Notes: a model not told the origin generated them from the sequence alone. A DNA stretch of 37,653 nucleotides from Comamonadaceae bacterium (GCA_003599455.1 QZKF01000062.1:1-37653), one strand, 5' to 3'; counted from the first letter of the stretch, positions 8,125-21,386 are shown. Numbers and translations: made by a program.

Positions 8125-9831
8125 CTACCGGTCCGATTCTTCCCGCACCGATTCGCGCAGGAGCGCCTCCACCTCGCGACGACGGCTGTCCACGATGGCG
8201 AGTTCCATCGCGTCGGCACTGCGTTGCGCCGCGGGCAGGCCCTGCGCCACCTTGAACCGGTCGGCAGCGCCCGCGAAATCGAGGTGCGCCGCGCGCGCTT
8301 CGGCCTCCGCACGGATGGCGCGCAGCGACTGTCCCTGCACCGCATAGGCCCGCGACAGCGTCTGCCACGCCAGCGCATCGCGCGGCTGCAGCGCCACCCA
8401 GGCCTGCAGGCGGGACACGGCGCGCTGCGGCTGCCCGGTGGCCAGGGCGGCCTGCGCGCCCAGCAGGACACTCGCGCGCGACGTGCCGCCCAGGGCCTGG
8501 TCGCGCAGCTCGGCAAGCAGGGTCGACTGCGGTGCAGGCAAGGACGCCGCAGCGGCTGTCGGCGCGAGCAGCAGTTCAAGCAGCAGGGCGTCGACCGTCG
8601 GGCGGGCTTCGGCAGAGACCGCCGTGCGCAAGCGCTGCGCCAGGTCCAGCGCGAGGTCGCGCTGCCCCAGCCGCAAGGCCGAGAGCGCGGCGGCATAGCG
8701 GTCCCCCGGGGACGCGCTCGCCACCTGGCCATTGGCCAGCCAGGCGCGCTGCCGGTCCGGGCTGTTCTCTGCCAGCACCCGGGCCCGGGCCGACAACAGG
8801 GCGTGCACGGTGCGCGCGGGCATGGGCAGGCTACCGCCGGCCATGGGCCCCAACGTGCCGCGGGTGCCACCGCTCGGCAGGTCCAGGCGCAGACCGGCTG
8901 CGCCCATGATCGAACTGCCGATGGCCACAGGTGCCGGATTCACCGGACCGGCGCTGGAACCCGGCGCGGCGGCCGGGCCTTGCGGCAGGCGGGCGCGCAT
9001 GTCGGCGATGCGCTCGCCGGTCAAAGGGTGGCTGCGCAGATAGGGGAAGGAGCCATCGTCGTACCGCGAGGCCTGCTGCAGCTTGTCGAACATGCTCACG
9101 AAGCCCTGTCCGTCAAAGCCCGCGCCGGTCAGCACGCCAAACCCCACGCGATCGGCCTCGCGTTCCATATCGCGCGAAAAATTCAGCTGCGACTGCGCGG
9201 CCACCGCCGAGCTGCCCGCGATGGCCGCGCCGGCCACCTGCGAGTTGGCGCCCGCCGCCAGCGCGCCCAGGATCATGGCGCCCATCATCCAGGGTGCCAT
9301 GCGGTCTTCGCGCGTCATCATGCGCGCGATGTGGCGCTGCGACACGTGGCTGAGTTCGTGCGCCATGACCGAGGCGAGTTCCTCCGGCCGGTCGGTCATC
9401 GCCAGCAGGCCGAGGTTGACACCCATGTAGCCCCCTGGCAAGGCGAAGGCGTTGACGCGTTTGTCGCGCGAGATCATGAGTTCCCAGGCCATGCGCTCCG
9501 CGAGTTCGGGTGCCACGTCGCCCCGGTCGCGCGCCGCGCCGAGCAGGGGCTGCCACAGCGCCTGCAGGTAGTCGCCGATCACCGGATCGTCCAGGTAGTC
9601 CGGGTCGCGGTAGATGTCGCGCGCGATGCGGTCACCCAGGCGCCGCTCGGCCGCGATCGACATGCCCTGGCCGTCGCCCAGGCTGGGCAGGGACGCCGCG
9701 GACGGGTTGTCGCGCACCGGCTGGGCGATCGACGCGGGCGCGGGCAGCAGCAGGGAGGCCATGGCGAATGCGCACAGGGCCACAGCGCCGCGTCGGGAAG
9801 GGGGCAGCAACGACGTCAGGGGAAAACGCAT
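8125..9831 (-). CDS. Periplasmic M48 metalloprotease (BepA/YfgC-like) with C-terminal repeats
   Basis: This is a secreted zinc metallopeptidase of about 568 residues. An N-terminal signal peptide (hydrophobic segment about 17-32, likely cleavage after ASIA at 36) is followed by the M48 domain. HELSH lies at 158-162, Glu159 is the catalytic base, and the third ligand Glu223 lies in DMEREAD. The C-terminal third is Ala/Leu-rich with repeated short helices (for example [20 protein letters not shown]), consistent with the TPR domain of BepA. BepA-like enzymes chaperone or degrade misassembled outer membrane proteins such as LptD and BamA. I chose the ATG at 9831 because it begins a normal signal peptide; the frame is open to 9882 but that adds 17 residues and nearly reaches moaC. 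It diverges from moaC. Confidence 0.9.
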   Translation of the reverse strand: MRFPLTSLLPPSRRGAVALCAFAMASLLLPAPASIAQPVRDNPSAASLPSLGDGQGMSIAAERRLGDRIARDIYRDPDYLDDPVIGDYLQALWQPLLGAARDRGDVAPELAERMAWELMISRDKRVNAFALPGGYMGVNLGLLAMTDRPEELASVMAHELSHVSQRHIARMMTREDRMAPWMMGAMILGALAAGANSQVAGAAIAGSSAVAAQSQLNFSRDMEREADRVGFGVLTGAGFDGQGFVSMFDKLQQASRYDDGSFPYLRSHPLTGERIADMRARLPQGPAAAPGSSAGPVNPAPVAIGSSIMGAAGLRLDLPSGGTRGTLGPMAGGSLPMPARTVHALLSARARVLAENSPDRQRAWLANGQVASASPGDRYAAALSALRLGQRDLALDLAQRLRTAVSAEARPTVDALLLELLLAPTAAAASLPAPQSTLLAELRDQALGGTSRASVLLGAQAALATGQPQRAVSRLQAWVALQPRDALAWQTLSRAYAVQGQSLRAIRAEAEARAAHLDFAGAADRFKVAQGLPAAQRSADAMELAIVDSRRREVEALLRESVREESDR

Positions 9832-9888
9832 CCCCGTATGATGCCGCCAAGTCCCGACGGTTCTGTAAAGTCCGCGAAACAAGTCCCC

Positions 9889-10383
9889 ATGACCGATACA
9901 AAGCCTTCATCCCCACTGACCCACTTCGACGCCCAGGGCCAGGCCCACATGGTCGACGTGGCGGCCAAGGCCAGCACCCACCGCATCGCCATCGCCGAAG
10001 GCCGCATCACCATGCTGCCGGCCACATTGGCCCTGATCCAGGCGGGCACCGCCAAAAAGGGCGACGTGCTCGGCATCGCGCGCATCGCGGGCATCCAGGC
10101 CGCCAAGAAGACCAGCGACCTCATCCCCCTGTGCCACCCGATCGCCCTGACCCGCGTGGCGGTGGAGTTCGACATCGAGCCCGACGGCCACAGCGTGCGC
10201 TGCCGCGCAACGGCCGAATGCACCGGCCAGACCGGCGTGGAAATGGAGGCATTGTCCGCCGTGTCGGTGGCCCTGCTCACCATCTACGACATGTGCAAGG
10301 CCGCGGACCGGGGGATGGTGATGGACGGGGTGCGGTTGATGGAGAAACGGGGGGGGAAGAGTGGGGCGTTTGTGGCGGGGTGA
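9889..10383 (+). CDS. moaC: Cyclic pyranopterin monophosphate synthase
   Basis: MoaC converts the MoaA product 3',8-cyclo-7,8-dihydro-GTP to cyclic pyranopterin monophosphate in molybdenum cofactor synthesis. It is a small cytosolic hexameric enzyme. The 164-residue length is normal. Family motifs are present: [33 protein letters not shown] (about residues 73-87), [24 protein letters not shown] with Asp134 and Lys137 as the catalytic pair, and a GGKSG tail. No other moa genes are adjacent, which is common. The last 70 bp use GGG codons almost exclusively for glycine, unlike the rest of the gene (see findings). Confidence 0.97.
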   Translation: MTDTKPSSPLTHFDAQGQAHMVDVAAKASTHRIAIAEGRITMLPATLALIQAGTAKKGDVLGIARIAGIQAAKKTSDLIPLCHPIALTRVAVEFDIEPDGHSVRCRATAECTGQTGVEMEALSAVSVALLTIYDMCKAADRGMVMDGVRLMEKRGGKSGAFVAG

Positions 10384-10422
10384 AGCGATTCCCACCCGAT
10401 CGCTCAGTCGCAACGCGACCGG

Positions 10423-12102
10423 CTACTCGCGCCACACGACCGCAAGAAACGCCGGATCCTGCGTCCCGAGGTAGCGCCATCGCGCGGCGAGCGCCTTGCG
10501 TTCTTTGCCTTGGGTCAGCAAACGCCCCATGTCGGCCGTCCTTTGCGCTGCAGCAATATCACCACGACCCAACTGGAGTTCAGCGAGATGTTGCAGGGCC
10601 GCCGCTGAGGGCTCCAGGAAGACCGCTTGTTCAAATTCGCGCAAGCTGTCGCCCGTCATGCTCTCCGGCGTGCCACGCAGTCCCACCAGAAGCGCTTCTG
10701 CCTGATTGAGCAGCAAGGTGTCCGGTACATCCATGGGGTGATTGCGTCCGACGTTGGCCTGCTTGAACCGCCATGTGTAGAAGGCTGATTCGATTTGCAG
10801 GTAGTCGTGGGTGATGACCCCGAGCATGGCGATCAAACCCACAAGAACGGTTGCGACGCCTGCCCTTGGCAGGGGCAGAGCAAACACCTTGAGGCCGGCG
10901 AGCATGGCGCCAGCCATCAGACTGGCTGGCAACAGGAAATAGGCATACGCCAGCGGCAACTCGACCATGCCGTGCAGGAACACCACGCAAGTGCCTGCAA
11001 AGTAGACAGCCCGTTTCATGTCAAACGGGCCACGCAGCACGGCCACCAAGCTCACGGCGACTGCGGCCATCGCCAGCAGAGCCACCGGTATGCCGAACCA
11101 GGTGGCCAGATCCAGAAAGGCGTTGTGCGCCCAGGTAAACAACCCCGGCAGCTGATGCCCGAGCGCCGCAGACGCCAGTTGGGTCACGGCGCCCTGCTCG
11201 AATCCGTAGCCCAGCCAGGGGCTTGCCCAGGCCGCCTCCAGGTACGCGCGATACACCAGCAGTCGCGCGCTGGTCAGGTTGCGCTCGAACGGTTGCTGGG
11301 CAAATGCCGTCTCGCCGCCCCAGTCGCGGGTCACCAGAAAAACAAACAGGGGAAACAAGCCGAGCAACAACGCGAAGGCGCCGCGCCAGGGACGAAACTC
11401 AGCGCGACGCCACCCCATGAACAAGCCCAGCAGGGTGACGACCAGTAACGACAGGTAGCCGCTTCGCGAACCGGTGAGCACGACAAGGAACAGCAGGTAG
11501 GCCGACCCGACACCCCAGACCACCTTGCCGATGCGGCCTTGAACAGCGAACCAGAACAGGGACACCATGCCCAGAATCAACAAGGTCGCCGCGTTGTTGG
11601 GTTGCACCAGATTGCCATACGGACGTCCCCACGAGGGCAGCGGGTTGACCCATACATCGTTCACGTCCAGGCGCAGCCATTGGGCAAGCATCAGCCAGGA
11701 CGTGCCCAGGGCCGCCAACAGCAGGGCCAGGAAAAGAAAGTCTCCAGGCTTGCCAGGATCGCTTTGCTCCCAAGTCCGTCCGATCAGACAGGCAAGAGCC
11801 GCGGCGGAGAAGTAACCGAAACCGACCGCCGCATGGCCCGAAAAATGGACGACACCCAAGCCCCATTGCACCACCGGCAGGACTGCCAGCAACAGCAGCA
11901 CAGCCACCATCGGATCGAGGTAGAACCCCCGAAATCCACCTGTCTGGCGCCTGAACACGACGACTGCGGCCACCAGGCAGAACACGAATGCAGACCAGGC
12001 ATCCTTGTGGAACGCAGGCCACGGTGGGGAAGCGTTCGGCAACAACCAGGCCAGCGCGAGCAGTATGGATGCGAGTGGCGTCCAGATGGGAAGTTTAGAC
12101 AT
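10423..12102 (-). CDS. PglL/TfpO-like O-oligosaccharyltransferase (pilin glycosylation)
   Basis: This polytopic membrane protein of about 559 residues belongs to the Wzy/O-antigen-ligase superfamily. Features of the PglL branch are GNLVQPNNAATLL (about residues 163-175), GSRSGY (211-216), the periplasmic TWAHNAFLDLATWFGI with likely catalytic His326, and VELPLAYAYFLLP further on. A soluble TPR-like C-terminal segment of about 100 residues follows the last helix. Such enzymes transfer a lipid-linked glycan to serine or threonine of exported proteins, mainly pilins. It lies directly downstream of pilA on the same strand with a terminator between, so it may be expressed partly by read-through. 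I chose the ATG at 12102 because AGGA lies 8 bp upstream; an ATG at 12111 is possible. Base composition is visibly less GC-rich than in the neighbours. Confidence 0.85.
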   Translation of the reverse strand: MSKLPIWTPLASILLALAWLLPNASPPWPAFHKDAWSAFVFCLVAAVVVFRRQTGGFRGFYLDPMVAVLLLLAVLPVVQWGLGVVHFSGHAAVGFGYFSAAALACLIGRTWEQSDPGKPGDFLFLALLLAALGTSWLMLAQWLRLDVNDVWVNPLPSWGRPYGNLVQPNNAATLLILGMVSLFWFAVQGRIGKVVWGVGSAYLLFLVVLTGSRSGYLSLLVVTLLGLFMGWRRAEFRPWRGAFALLLGLFPLFVFLVTRDWGGETAFAQQPFERNLTSARLLVYRAYLEAAWASPWLGYGFEQGAVTQLASAALGHQLPGLFTWAHNAFLDLATWFGIPVALLAMAAVAVSLVAVLRGPFDMKRAVYFAGTCVVFLHGMVELPLAYAYFLLPASLMAGAMLAGLKVFALPLPRAGVATVLVGLIAMLGVITHDYLQIESAFYTWRFKQANVGRNHPMDVPDTLLLNQAEALLVGLRGTPESMTGDSLREFEQAVFLEPSAAALQHLAELQLGRGDIAAAQRTADMGRLLTQGKERKALAARWRYLGTQDPAFLAVVWRE

Positions 12103-12124
12103 GGTGGGCATCCTGCCAGACAAC

Positions 12125-12151
12125 AAAAAAAGGCCCCGCGGGGCCTTTTTC
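12125..12151 (-). terminator. Intrinsic terminator after pilA
   Basis: A perfect inverted repeat AGGCCCCGCGGGGCCT (12131-12146) is flanked by A and T runs. Read in the pilA direction it ends in seven T. It lies 14 bp after the pilA stop and 23 bp before the downstream transferase start. It could work on both strands. Confidence 0.9.
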
Positions 12152-12164
12152 TGGACACTGCCGA

Positions 12165-12596
<432 letters not shown>

Positions 12597-12645
12597 GGGG
12601 AAACTCCTTGGAGACAGGGGGTTGGGTTACGGACGCTTCCCTATC

Positions 12646-12661
12646 AGCAGACGCCGTGCCA
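12646..12661 (-). promoter_or_regulatory. Sigma-54 (RpoN) promoter of pilA
   Basis: On the minus strand TGGCACGGCGTCTGCT matches the -24/-12 consensus TGGCACG-N4-TTGCW, with one difference in the -12 element (CTGC). GG and GC are 10 bp apart, as required. Transcription would start near 12635, giving a leader of about 39 bases. This agrees with PilR/RpoN control of pilA in other bacteria. Pyrimidine- and TGACA-rich sequence further upstream (about 12710-12790) could hold the activator sites. Confidence 0.75.
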
Positions 12662-12786
12662 ACCTGAAATGGCGGCCTTTTCGCGGCCTATTTCACGCTT
12701 CACCCCCTCCCAGTGACATTTGGTGACCACTGCGCCGGAATGTGACCGACATTTTTTGTCAGCCCCGTTGCGGCGGACAGGAATTG

Positions 12787-13611
12787 TCACAGCTCGAAGG
12801 TCTGGCCGGCGCTGAGCCAGCGGATGTCGTGGCGCTGGTCTTCCCCTTGCGGGGGGACGTCGTCGAAGCGGCGTATCTCTTCCATGATCAAGCCGGTTTC
12901 TGCGGGCTTGGTGTGGGTGATGTAGATCGGATACCGGCGGCGGGGATCGATCTGGTCAAGCTCGAGGGCCAGCAAACCGGGGGCCAGGTGCAGGCTGCGC
13001 AACGCGAGCGCGTGCTCGCGGTCGCTGAAGGCGGTTTCGATCACCAGCAGGGCCACGGGCAGCTCGTTGACGCGCTGCCAGAACGCCGGGTTGCGCCCGG
13101 TGTCGCCACTGAACACCCAATGGCCGGAAGCGCTGGCGGCCGCAAAGCCGACCGCGGGCACGGTGTGCACGGCAGGCAGCACCTCCACCGCCTTGCCACC
13201 CACCTGCAGCACCTCGCCCACGGCAATGGGCACGAAGCGCATGAGCGGCGTGTCGGCGCTGGGGATGGCGGAGAAGTCGGGCCAGATCAGGTTGTTGAAG
13301 ATGTGCGTCCGAAGCGCGTGGATCGTGCCAGGCAGCGCATGCACCTGCAGCGGCGCACAGCCGCCGGCCATGCGGCGCGCGGCCACCGCGTCCAGCATGA
13401 GCGGCAGCGCGGCGACATGGTCCAGGTGGGAGTGCGTGAGCAGCACATGGTCGACACGCGCCATTTCGTCCAGGGTCAGGTCGCCCACGCCAGTGCCCGC
13501 GTCGATGAGGACGTCGTCATCCAGCAAGAAGGAGGTGGTGCGACAGCCATGGGAGATGGCGCCTGAACACCCCAGTACACGGACCCTCATCGGCAGCTTT
13601 GGCTGTGGCAT
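12787..13611 (-). CDS. MBL-fold cyclic-nucleotide phosphodiesterase-like hydrolase
   Basis: This is a metal-dependent hydrolase of about 274 residues. The zinc motif THSHLDH is at residues 59-65. The opening VRVLGCSGAISHGCRTTSFLL, the strand DDDVLIDAGTGVGDL and later GHWVFSGDTG, VIETAF and YITHTKP segments follow the order of metallo-beta-lactamase-fold enzymes. It is closest in feel to the class II (PDE1-type) 3',5'-cyclic-nucleotide phosphodiesterase group, where the TSFLLDD and THSHLDHV segments are typical. The substrate is not proven. Start choice is uncertain: ATG at 13611 was taken, with ATG at 13590 and GTG at 13629 as options, none with a clear ribosome-binding site. It lies between pilA and the kinase operon, so cAMP removal in pilus control is possible but speculative. 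Confidence 0.75.
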   Translation of the reverse strand: MPQPKLPMRVRVLGCSGAISHGCRTTSFLLDDDVLIDAGTGVGDLTLDEMARVDHVLLTHSHLDHVAALPLMLDAVAARRMAGGCAPLQVHALPGTIHALRTHIFNNLIWPDFSAIPSADTPLMRFVPIAVGEVLQVGGKAVEVLPAVHTVPAVGFAAASASGHWVFSGDTGRNPAFWQRVNELPVALLVIETAFSDREHALALRSLHLAPGLLALELDQIDPRRRYPIYITHTKPAETGLIMEEIRRFDDVPPQGEDQRHDIRWLSAGQTFEL

Positions 13612-13728
13612 GGCCGGGGCCACCGGCACATGGGGTTGGAATCTGGTCGGCCCGACCCCCGCTGGGATCGAGTGGCAACCGCCTGCCGAAGGCTACCCGT
13701 TTGGCACGGCGCCGGAAAGGACTTTTTT

Positions 13729-13761
13729 GGCACTTGTGCCTGCGGTCTGTGCCCCAGACCG
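13729..13761. repeat. Two small hairpins in the gap after the FHA gene
   Basis: GGCACTTGTGCC (13729-13740) and CGGTCTG-TGCCC-CAGACCG (13743-13761) are adjacent perfect inverted repeats in the 180 bp between the FHA gene and the MBL gene. On the minus strand no T-run follows, so I do not call a terminator. They may end the kinase operon transcript or be operators for the MBL gene. Confidence 0.4.
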
Positions 13762-13791
13762 TGGTCCGCGCCCACCGGGCACGGGAGTGGC

Positions 13792-14421
13792 TCAGTGCTG
13801 GACGAACTGCATCTGCGTGCCAGCCAGCTCCAGCAGATCGCCGTGGTGCAGGTGGACGGCGTCGGTCCCGATGGGATTGCCGTTGATGGTCGGCTTGAGG
13901 GTGCCCTCGACCAGAGCCACCACATAGCCATGCGGTCGGCGCGTGATGGCGGCCACCGCCACGCCGGGTTTGCCGATGGTGGTGACCACCTTGACCAGCG
14001 GCACCTCGCGTCCGGCGGCGGTGCCGGACATCACCTTGATCGCGGCGTTGCCCAGCGCAGCGTTCTGCGACTCGCCCGCTTCGACCACGGCGCCCGCGTT
14101 GATGACCATGGTCTTTTCGTAGTTGTCCGTCGCACCCTCGTGCACGAACTTGATCTTGTACTTGCCGATCTCGACGGTGTCGCCATTCTGCAGCTGCTGC
14201 TTCTTGATCGCCTTGCCGTTGACGTAGGTGCCGTTGGTGCTGTTGAGGTCTTCCAGAAACACGTCCACGCCGGACATCTGCATCACGGCGTGCTCGCCAC
14301 TGACCGCGAGATTGTCGATCACGATGTCGTTGTACGGACGGCGGCCGAGCGTGGTGCGGTCTTTGGTGAGCTGCACTTCCTTGATCACGACACCATCAAT
14401 GGAAACGATCATTTTCGGCAT
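13792..14421 (-). CDS. FHA-domain protein, two FHA-like repeats
   Basis: This 209-residue soluble protein has a clear forkhead-associated domain in residues about 1-95. TTLGRRPYNDIVIDN holds the phosphothreonine-binding Arg, followed by VSGEHAV with the Ser and His, and then LEDLNSTNGTYVNG with the Asn that completes the site. Residues about 125-209 look like a second, degenerate FHA fold (TTIGKPGVAVAAIT, then KPTINGNPIG) that lacks the SxxH set. FHA domains bind phosphothreonine, so this is the probable reader and possibly the substrate of the kinase encoded upstream. A GAGGAG site sits 6 bp before the start. It is the last gene of the kinase-phosphatase-FHA operon. Confidence 0.9.
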   Translation of the reverse strand: MPKMIVSIDGVVIKEVQLTKDRTTLGRRPYNDIVIDNLAVSGEHAVMQMSGVDVFLEDLNSTNGTYVNGKAIKKQQLQNGDTVEIGKYKIKFVHEGATDNYEKTMVINAGAVVEAGESQNAALGNAAIKVMSGTAAGREVPLVKVVTTIGKPGVAVAAITRRPHGYVVALVEGTLKPTINGNPIGTDAVHLHHGDLLELAGTQMQFVQH

Positions 14422-14474
14422 GGCCGACTCCTCTGGAACCTGTTGGGTGATTTCTGAAATTCTGGAAATTCGGA

Positions 14475-15260
14475 CTAATTCCCGAGCATGCGCGAGAGCA
14501 AGCCCTTGCGCACCGGCCTCGACCTAGCATACGCCAGTATCACCGAAATATTGTCGCGCCCGCCGGCGTCGTTGGCCGCGTCCACCAGGGCCTGGCTCTT
14601 TTCTTCAAGCGTTCCCGCCGTCACCAGGATGGCTGCCATGCGCTCGTCGCTCATCATGTCGCTCAGTCCGTCCGAGCAGAACAGATACAGGTCTTCATCC
14701 TCGACCCGGTACTCGTTGACTTCAAGCAACACGGTGTCCTCGACCCCGAGCGCACGGGTGACCAGGTTCTTGTGGGTGGCGTACTGCGCCTGCTCCAGCG
14801 AGATGAGCCCGGCGTCGATCTGCTCCTGCAACAGCGAGTGGTCGCGCGTGATCTGCACGAAGCTGCCGGCCCGCATGCGGTAGCAACGCGAATCGCCCAC
14901 ATGACCGATCATGGCGCGCGTGCCATGGAACACGCCCATGACCAGGGTGGTCCCCATGCCGGCGTACTGCGCGTTGGAATTGGCGGCGTTGAAGATGGAT
15001 CGGTTGGCGTTGTCGATGCAGATTTCCATCGCGCGCTTGAGCTCACGCGCACTGGCTTCGTGGCCACCCTCGGACATCCAGCGTCCGAGTTCCGTCTTGA
15101 TGAAGGTGGTCGCCATCGCACTCGCGACCTCGCCCGCGTTGTAGCCGCCCATGCCATCGGCCAGCACCGCGATCTGGTTGTCGGGATCGAGCGACACGGA
15201 GTCCTCGTTGTTGTCCCTGACGAGCCCCGGATCTGTCAGACAAAAATACTCAAAAATCAT
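14475..15260 (-). CDS. PP2C-family Ser/Thr protein phosphatase (Stp-like)
   Basis: The 261-residue metal-dependent phosphatase shows the PP2C motif series in order: GLVRDNNEDS (about 12-21), VLADGMGGYNAGEVAS (32-47) with metal-binding Asp35, GHVGDSRCYRM, ITRDHSL, LFCSDGLSDM and RDNISVIL near the end. It should remove phosphate groups placed by the kinase encoded immediately upstream (10 bp gap) and act on the FHA partner downstream. I chose the ATG at 15260 because homologues start near here. The frame extends to 15365 only as an overlap with the kinase gene. No good ribosome-binding site precedes the ATG, so translation may depend on coupling to the kinase; a TATAAAT stretch just upstream could also be a minor promoter. 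Confidence 0.94.
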   Translation of the reverse strand: MIFEYFCLTDPGLVRDNNEDSVSLDPDNQIAVLADGMGGYNAGEVASAMATTFIKTELGRWMSEGGHEASARELKRAMEICIDNANRSIFNAANSNAQYAGMGTTLVMGVFHGTRAMIGHVGDSRCYRMRAGSFVQITRDHSLLQEQIDAGLISLEQAQYATHKNLVTRALGVEDTVLLEVNEYRVEDEDLYLFCSDGLSDMMSDERMAAILVTAGTLEEKSQALVDAANDAGGRDNISVILAYARSRPVRKGLLSRMLGN

Positions 15261-15270
15261 ATTGTTCGAT

Positions 15271-17973
<2,703 letters not shown>

Positions 17974-18144
17974 TCTCCGGGTGGGTTCGCCTGCTGGTCG
18001 CCGCGAACTGCCCGGAGGTCAGAGACAAGCGCACCGTCGGTGGCGGCACATGCGCCGGCACCCAAGATGTAGCATTTTGTTTCAGACGCAGGCGGGCGAT
18101 CAAGACCTTTGTGTGGGTTTGGCGCCTCAAACCCACGCGGCCAT

Positions 18145-18175
18145 GAAAAAAGGCAACGCAAGCGTTGCCCTTTTC
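18145..18175 (-). terminator. Intrinsic terminator after sucD
   Basis: GGCAACGC-AA-GCGTTGCC (18152-18169) is flanked by an A-run on the left and TTTT on the right, so it works in the sucD direction with six T and may also work on the other strand. Confidence 0.88.
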
Positions 18176-18193
18176 ACGGTGCCGGCAGGTCGC

Positions 18194-19087
18194 TCAGAGC
18201 TGCGCCTTGAGCAGCTTGCCCAGCTCGGACGGGTTGCGCGTGATGATGAAGCCGGACTCTTCCATGATGGCGAGCTTGGCATCGGCCGTGTCGGCGCCGC
18301 CGGAGATCAGCGCACCGGCGTGGCCCATGCGCTTGCCGGGGGGGGCGGTCACACCTGCGATGAAGCCGACGATGGGCTTCTTCATGTTCGCCTTGCACCA
18401 CAGGGCGGCTTCGGCTTCGTCCGGGCCACCGATCTCGCCGATCATGATCACGGCGTCGGTGTCGGGATCGTCGTTGAAGGCCTTCATCACATCGATGTGC
18501 TTCAGGCCATTGATCGGGTCGCCACCGATGCCGACGGCGCTGGACTGGCCCAGGCCCACTTCGGTCAGCATGGCCACGGCTTCATAGGTCAGCGTGCCCG
18601 AACGGGACACGACGCCGATGCGGCCCTTGCGGTGAATGTGCCCGGGCATGATGCCGATCTTGATTTCTTCCGGCGTGATCAGACCGGGGCAGTTCGGGCC
18701 CAGCAGCAAGGTTTTCTTGCCGCCGGCAGCTTCCTTGGCCTTCATGCGATTGCGCACTTCCAGCATGTCCTTGACGGGGATGCCTTCGGTGATGCAGACC
18801 GCCAGATCCAGGTCGGCCTCGACGGCTTCCCAGATGGCTGCGGCTGCGCCGGCGGGCGGCACGTAAATCACCGAGACCGTCGCGCCGGTCTGCTGCGCGG
18901 CTTCCTTGACGGAGGCGTAGATCGGGATGTTGAAGATCGACTCGCCGGCCTTCTTCGGGTTCACGCCGGCCACGAAGGCGTTTTTGCCGTTGGCGTATTC
19001 CTGGCACTTTTCGGTGTGGAACTGACCGGTCTTGCCGGTGATGCCCTGGGTGATGACCTTGGTGTCTTTGTTGATGTAGATCGACAT
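18194..19087 (-). CDS. sucD: Succinate-CoA ligase, alpha subunit
   Basis: SucD is the CoA-binding subunit that carries the phosphohistidine in succinyl-CoA synthetase of the citric acid cycle. The 297-residue length is normal. The N-terminal Rossmann domain has [13 protein letters not shown] (about 13-25). The active-site His is His256 in [13 protein letters not shown] (252-264), and GPNCPG (130-135) and SRSGTLTYE (161-169) are family blocks. The start at 19087 has AGGAAG at 6 bp. It follows sucC by 52 bp, in which a 26 bp inverted repeat lies, and ends at a strong terminator, so sucCD form a two-gene unit. Confidence 0.97.
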   Translation of the reverse strand: MSIYINKDTKVITQGITGKTGQFHTEKCQEYANGKNAFVAGVNPKKAGESIFNIPIYASVKEAAQQTGATVSVIYVPPAGAAAAIWEAVEADLDLAVCITEGIPVKDMLEVRNRMKAKEAAGGKKTLLLGPNCPGLITPEEIKIGIMPGHIHRKGRIGVVSRSGTLTYEAVAMLTEVGLGQSSAVGIGGDPINGLKHIDVMKAFNDDPDTDAVIMIGEIGGPDEAEAALWCKANMKKPIVGFIAGVTAPPGKRMGHAGALISGGADTADAKLAIMEESGFIITRNPSELGKLLKAQL

Positions 19088-19106
19088 GGTTTCTTCCTAG
19101 TCAGTC

Positions 19107-19132
19107 GGGGACAGAGCTAAAGATCTGTCCCC
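19107..19132 (-). repeat. Inverted repeat between sucC and sucD
   Basis: GGGGACAGA (19107-19115) and TCTGTCCCC (19124-19132) form a perfect 9 bp stem with an 8-base loop. The GGGGACAGAtc core resembles short dispersed palindromes of REP type known in many Proteobacteria, so it may be a mobile or structural repeat rather than a terminator: no T-run follows on the coding strand. Confidence 0.65.
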
Positions 19133-19139
19133 AAGGTCA

Positions 19140-20300
<1,161 letters not shown>

Positions 20301-20391
20301 GAGGTCTCTCTCAGGGACAGGTAAAAGAGTGACGGCCGACCCGGGGCGACCGTAAGGAGGGCACTGAAAACAGCAACCGGGGACTGTATCA

Positions 20392-20406
20392 TGGTGCAAC
20401 GCACCA
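20392..20406. promoter_or_regulatory. Palindrome in the sucC/argC divergent region
   Basis: TGGTGC-AAC-GCACCA is a perfect 6+6 inverted repeat placed about 90 bp before sucC and 69 bp before argC. Its position suits a repressor or activator site, but I cannot name the regulator. Confidence 0.35.
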
Positions 20407-20474
20407 AAAGCGCGCAGCACAGCCTGCGATTGTTGGACTTCCTCCTGAATCCTCACTGACAAGGCAGAACGACC

Positions 20475-21386
20475 ATGGCCAAGGTATTCATCGACGGCGA
20501 AGCGGGCACCACCGGGCTGCAGATCCGCGAACGCCTGCAGGGCATGCCGCAGGTCGAGGTGGTGAGCATCGCGCCCGAAAAGCGCAAGGACCCCGCGGCC
20601 AAACGCGAACTGATGGCGCAGGTCGACCTGGTCATTCTGTGCCTGCACGACGACGCGGCGCGCGAATCGGTTGCCATGATCGACGCCCTGCACGGCCAAC
20701 AACCCCGGATCATCGACGCGTCCACCGCGCACCGCACGGCGCCGGGCTGGGTGTTCGGCTTTCCCGAACTCGCGCCCGGCCAGCGCGAGGCGGTGGTGAA
20801 AGCCCGCCGCGTGGCCAACCCCGGCTGCTACGCCAGTGGCGCCATCGCCTTGCTGCGCCCGCTGATCGACGCCGGCGTGCTGCCCGTCGACCACCCGGTC
20901 TGCTTGCCGGCCGTCAGCGGCTACTCGGGCGGCGGGCGCTCCATGATCGAGGCCTACGAAAAGGGCGAAGCCCCGGCCTATGAGCTGTACGCCCTGGGCC
21001 TCAAGCACAAGCACATCCCCGAAATCATGGCCTGCACCGGCCTGAAGCGCCGGCCCATCTTCCTGCCTGCGGTGGGCAACTTCGCGCAAGGCATGCTGGT
21101 GCAGTTGCCGCTGCACCTGGACACCCTGCCCGGCCAGCCCACGGCCGCCGACCTGCACGCCATCTACGCCGCGCACTACGCGGGCAGCGAATGGGTGAGC
21201 GCCGAGCCGGCCACCGACAACGGCAAACTGGACGCGCTCGCGCTCAACGACACCAACCGGCTCGAAATCCGCGTCTTCGGCAACCCCGAGGCGCAACACG
21301 CGGTGGCGATCGCCCGCCTCGACAACCTGGGCAAGGGCGCCAGCGGCGCCGCGGTGCAGAACCTCAAGCTGATGCTCGGTTTGTAG
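20475..21386 (+). CDS. argC: N-acetyl-gamma-glutamyl-phosphate reductase, short (type 2) form
   Basis: ArgC reduces N-acetylglutamyl phosphate to the semialdehyde using NADPH, the third step of arginine synthesis. At 303 residues it belongs to the short type 2 group, rather than the E. coli form of about 334. The Rossmann start is [17 protein letters not shown] (about 5-21). The catalytic cysteine is Cys118 in [23 protein letters not shown] and HIPEI follow as the substrate-site blocks. The start at 20475 is preceded by only a weak AAGG. No other arg gene is close. Burkholderiales commonly hold a second, longer ArgC elsewhere, which cannot be checked here. Confidence 0.94.
   Translation: MAKVFIDGEAGTTGLQIRERLQGMPQVEVVSIAPEKRKDPAAKRELMAQVDLVILCLHDDAARESVAMIDALHGQQPRIIDASTAHRTAPGWVFGFPELAPGQREAVVKARRVANPGCYASGAIALLRPLIDAGVLPVDHPVCLPAVSGYSGGGRSMIEAYEKGEAPAYELYALGLKHKHIPEIMACTGLKRRPIFLPAVGNFAQGMLVQLPLHLDTLPGQPTAADLHAIYAAHYAGSEWVSAEPATDNGKLDALALNDTNRLEIRVFGNPEAQHAVAIARLDNLGKGASGAAVQNLKLMLGL

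Noticed and set aside
13706..13745. TGGCAC strings that look like sigma-54 -24 elements
   Set aside because: Neither has a GC at the required distance; one is 11 bp away instead of 10 and the other lacks it.
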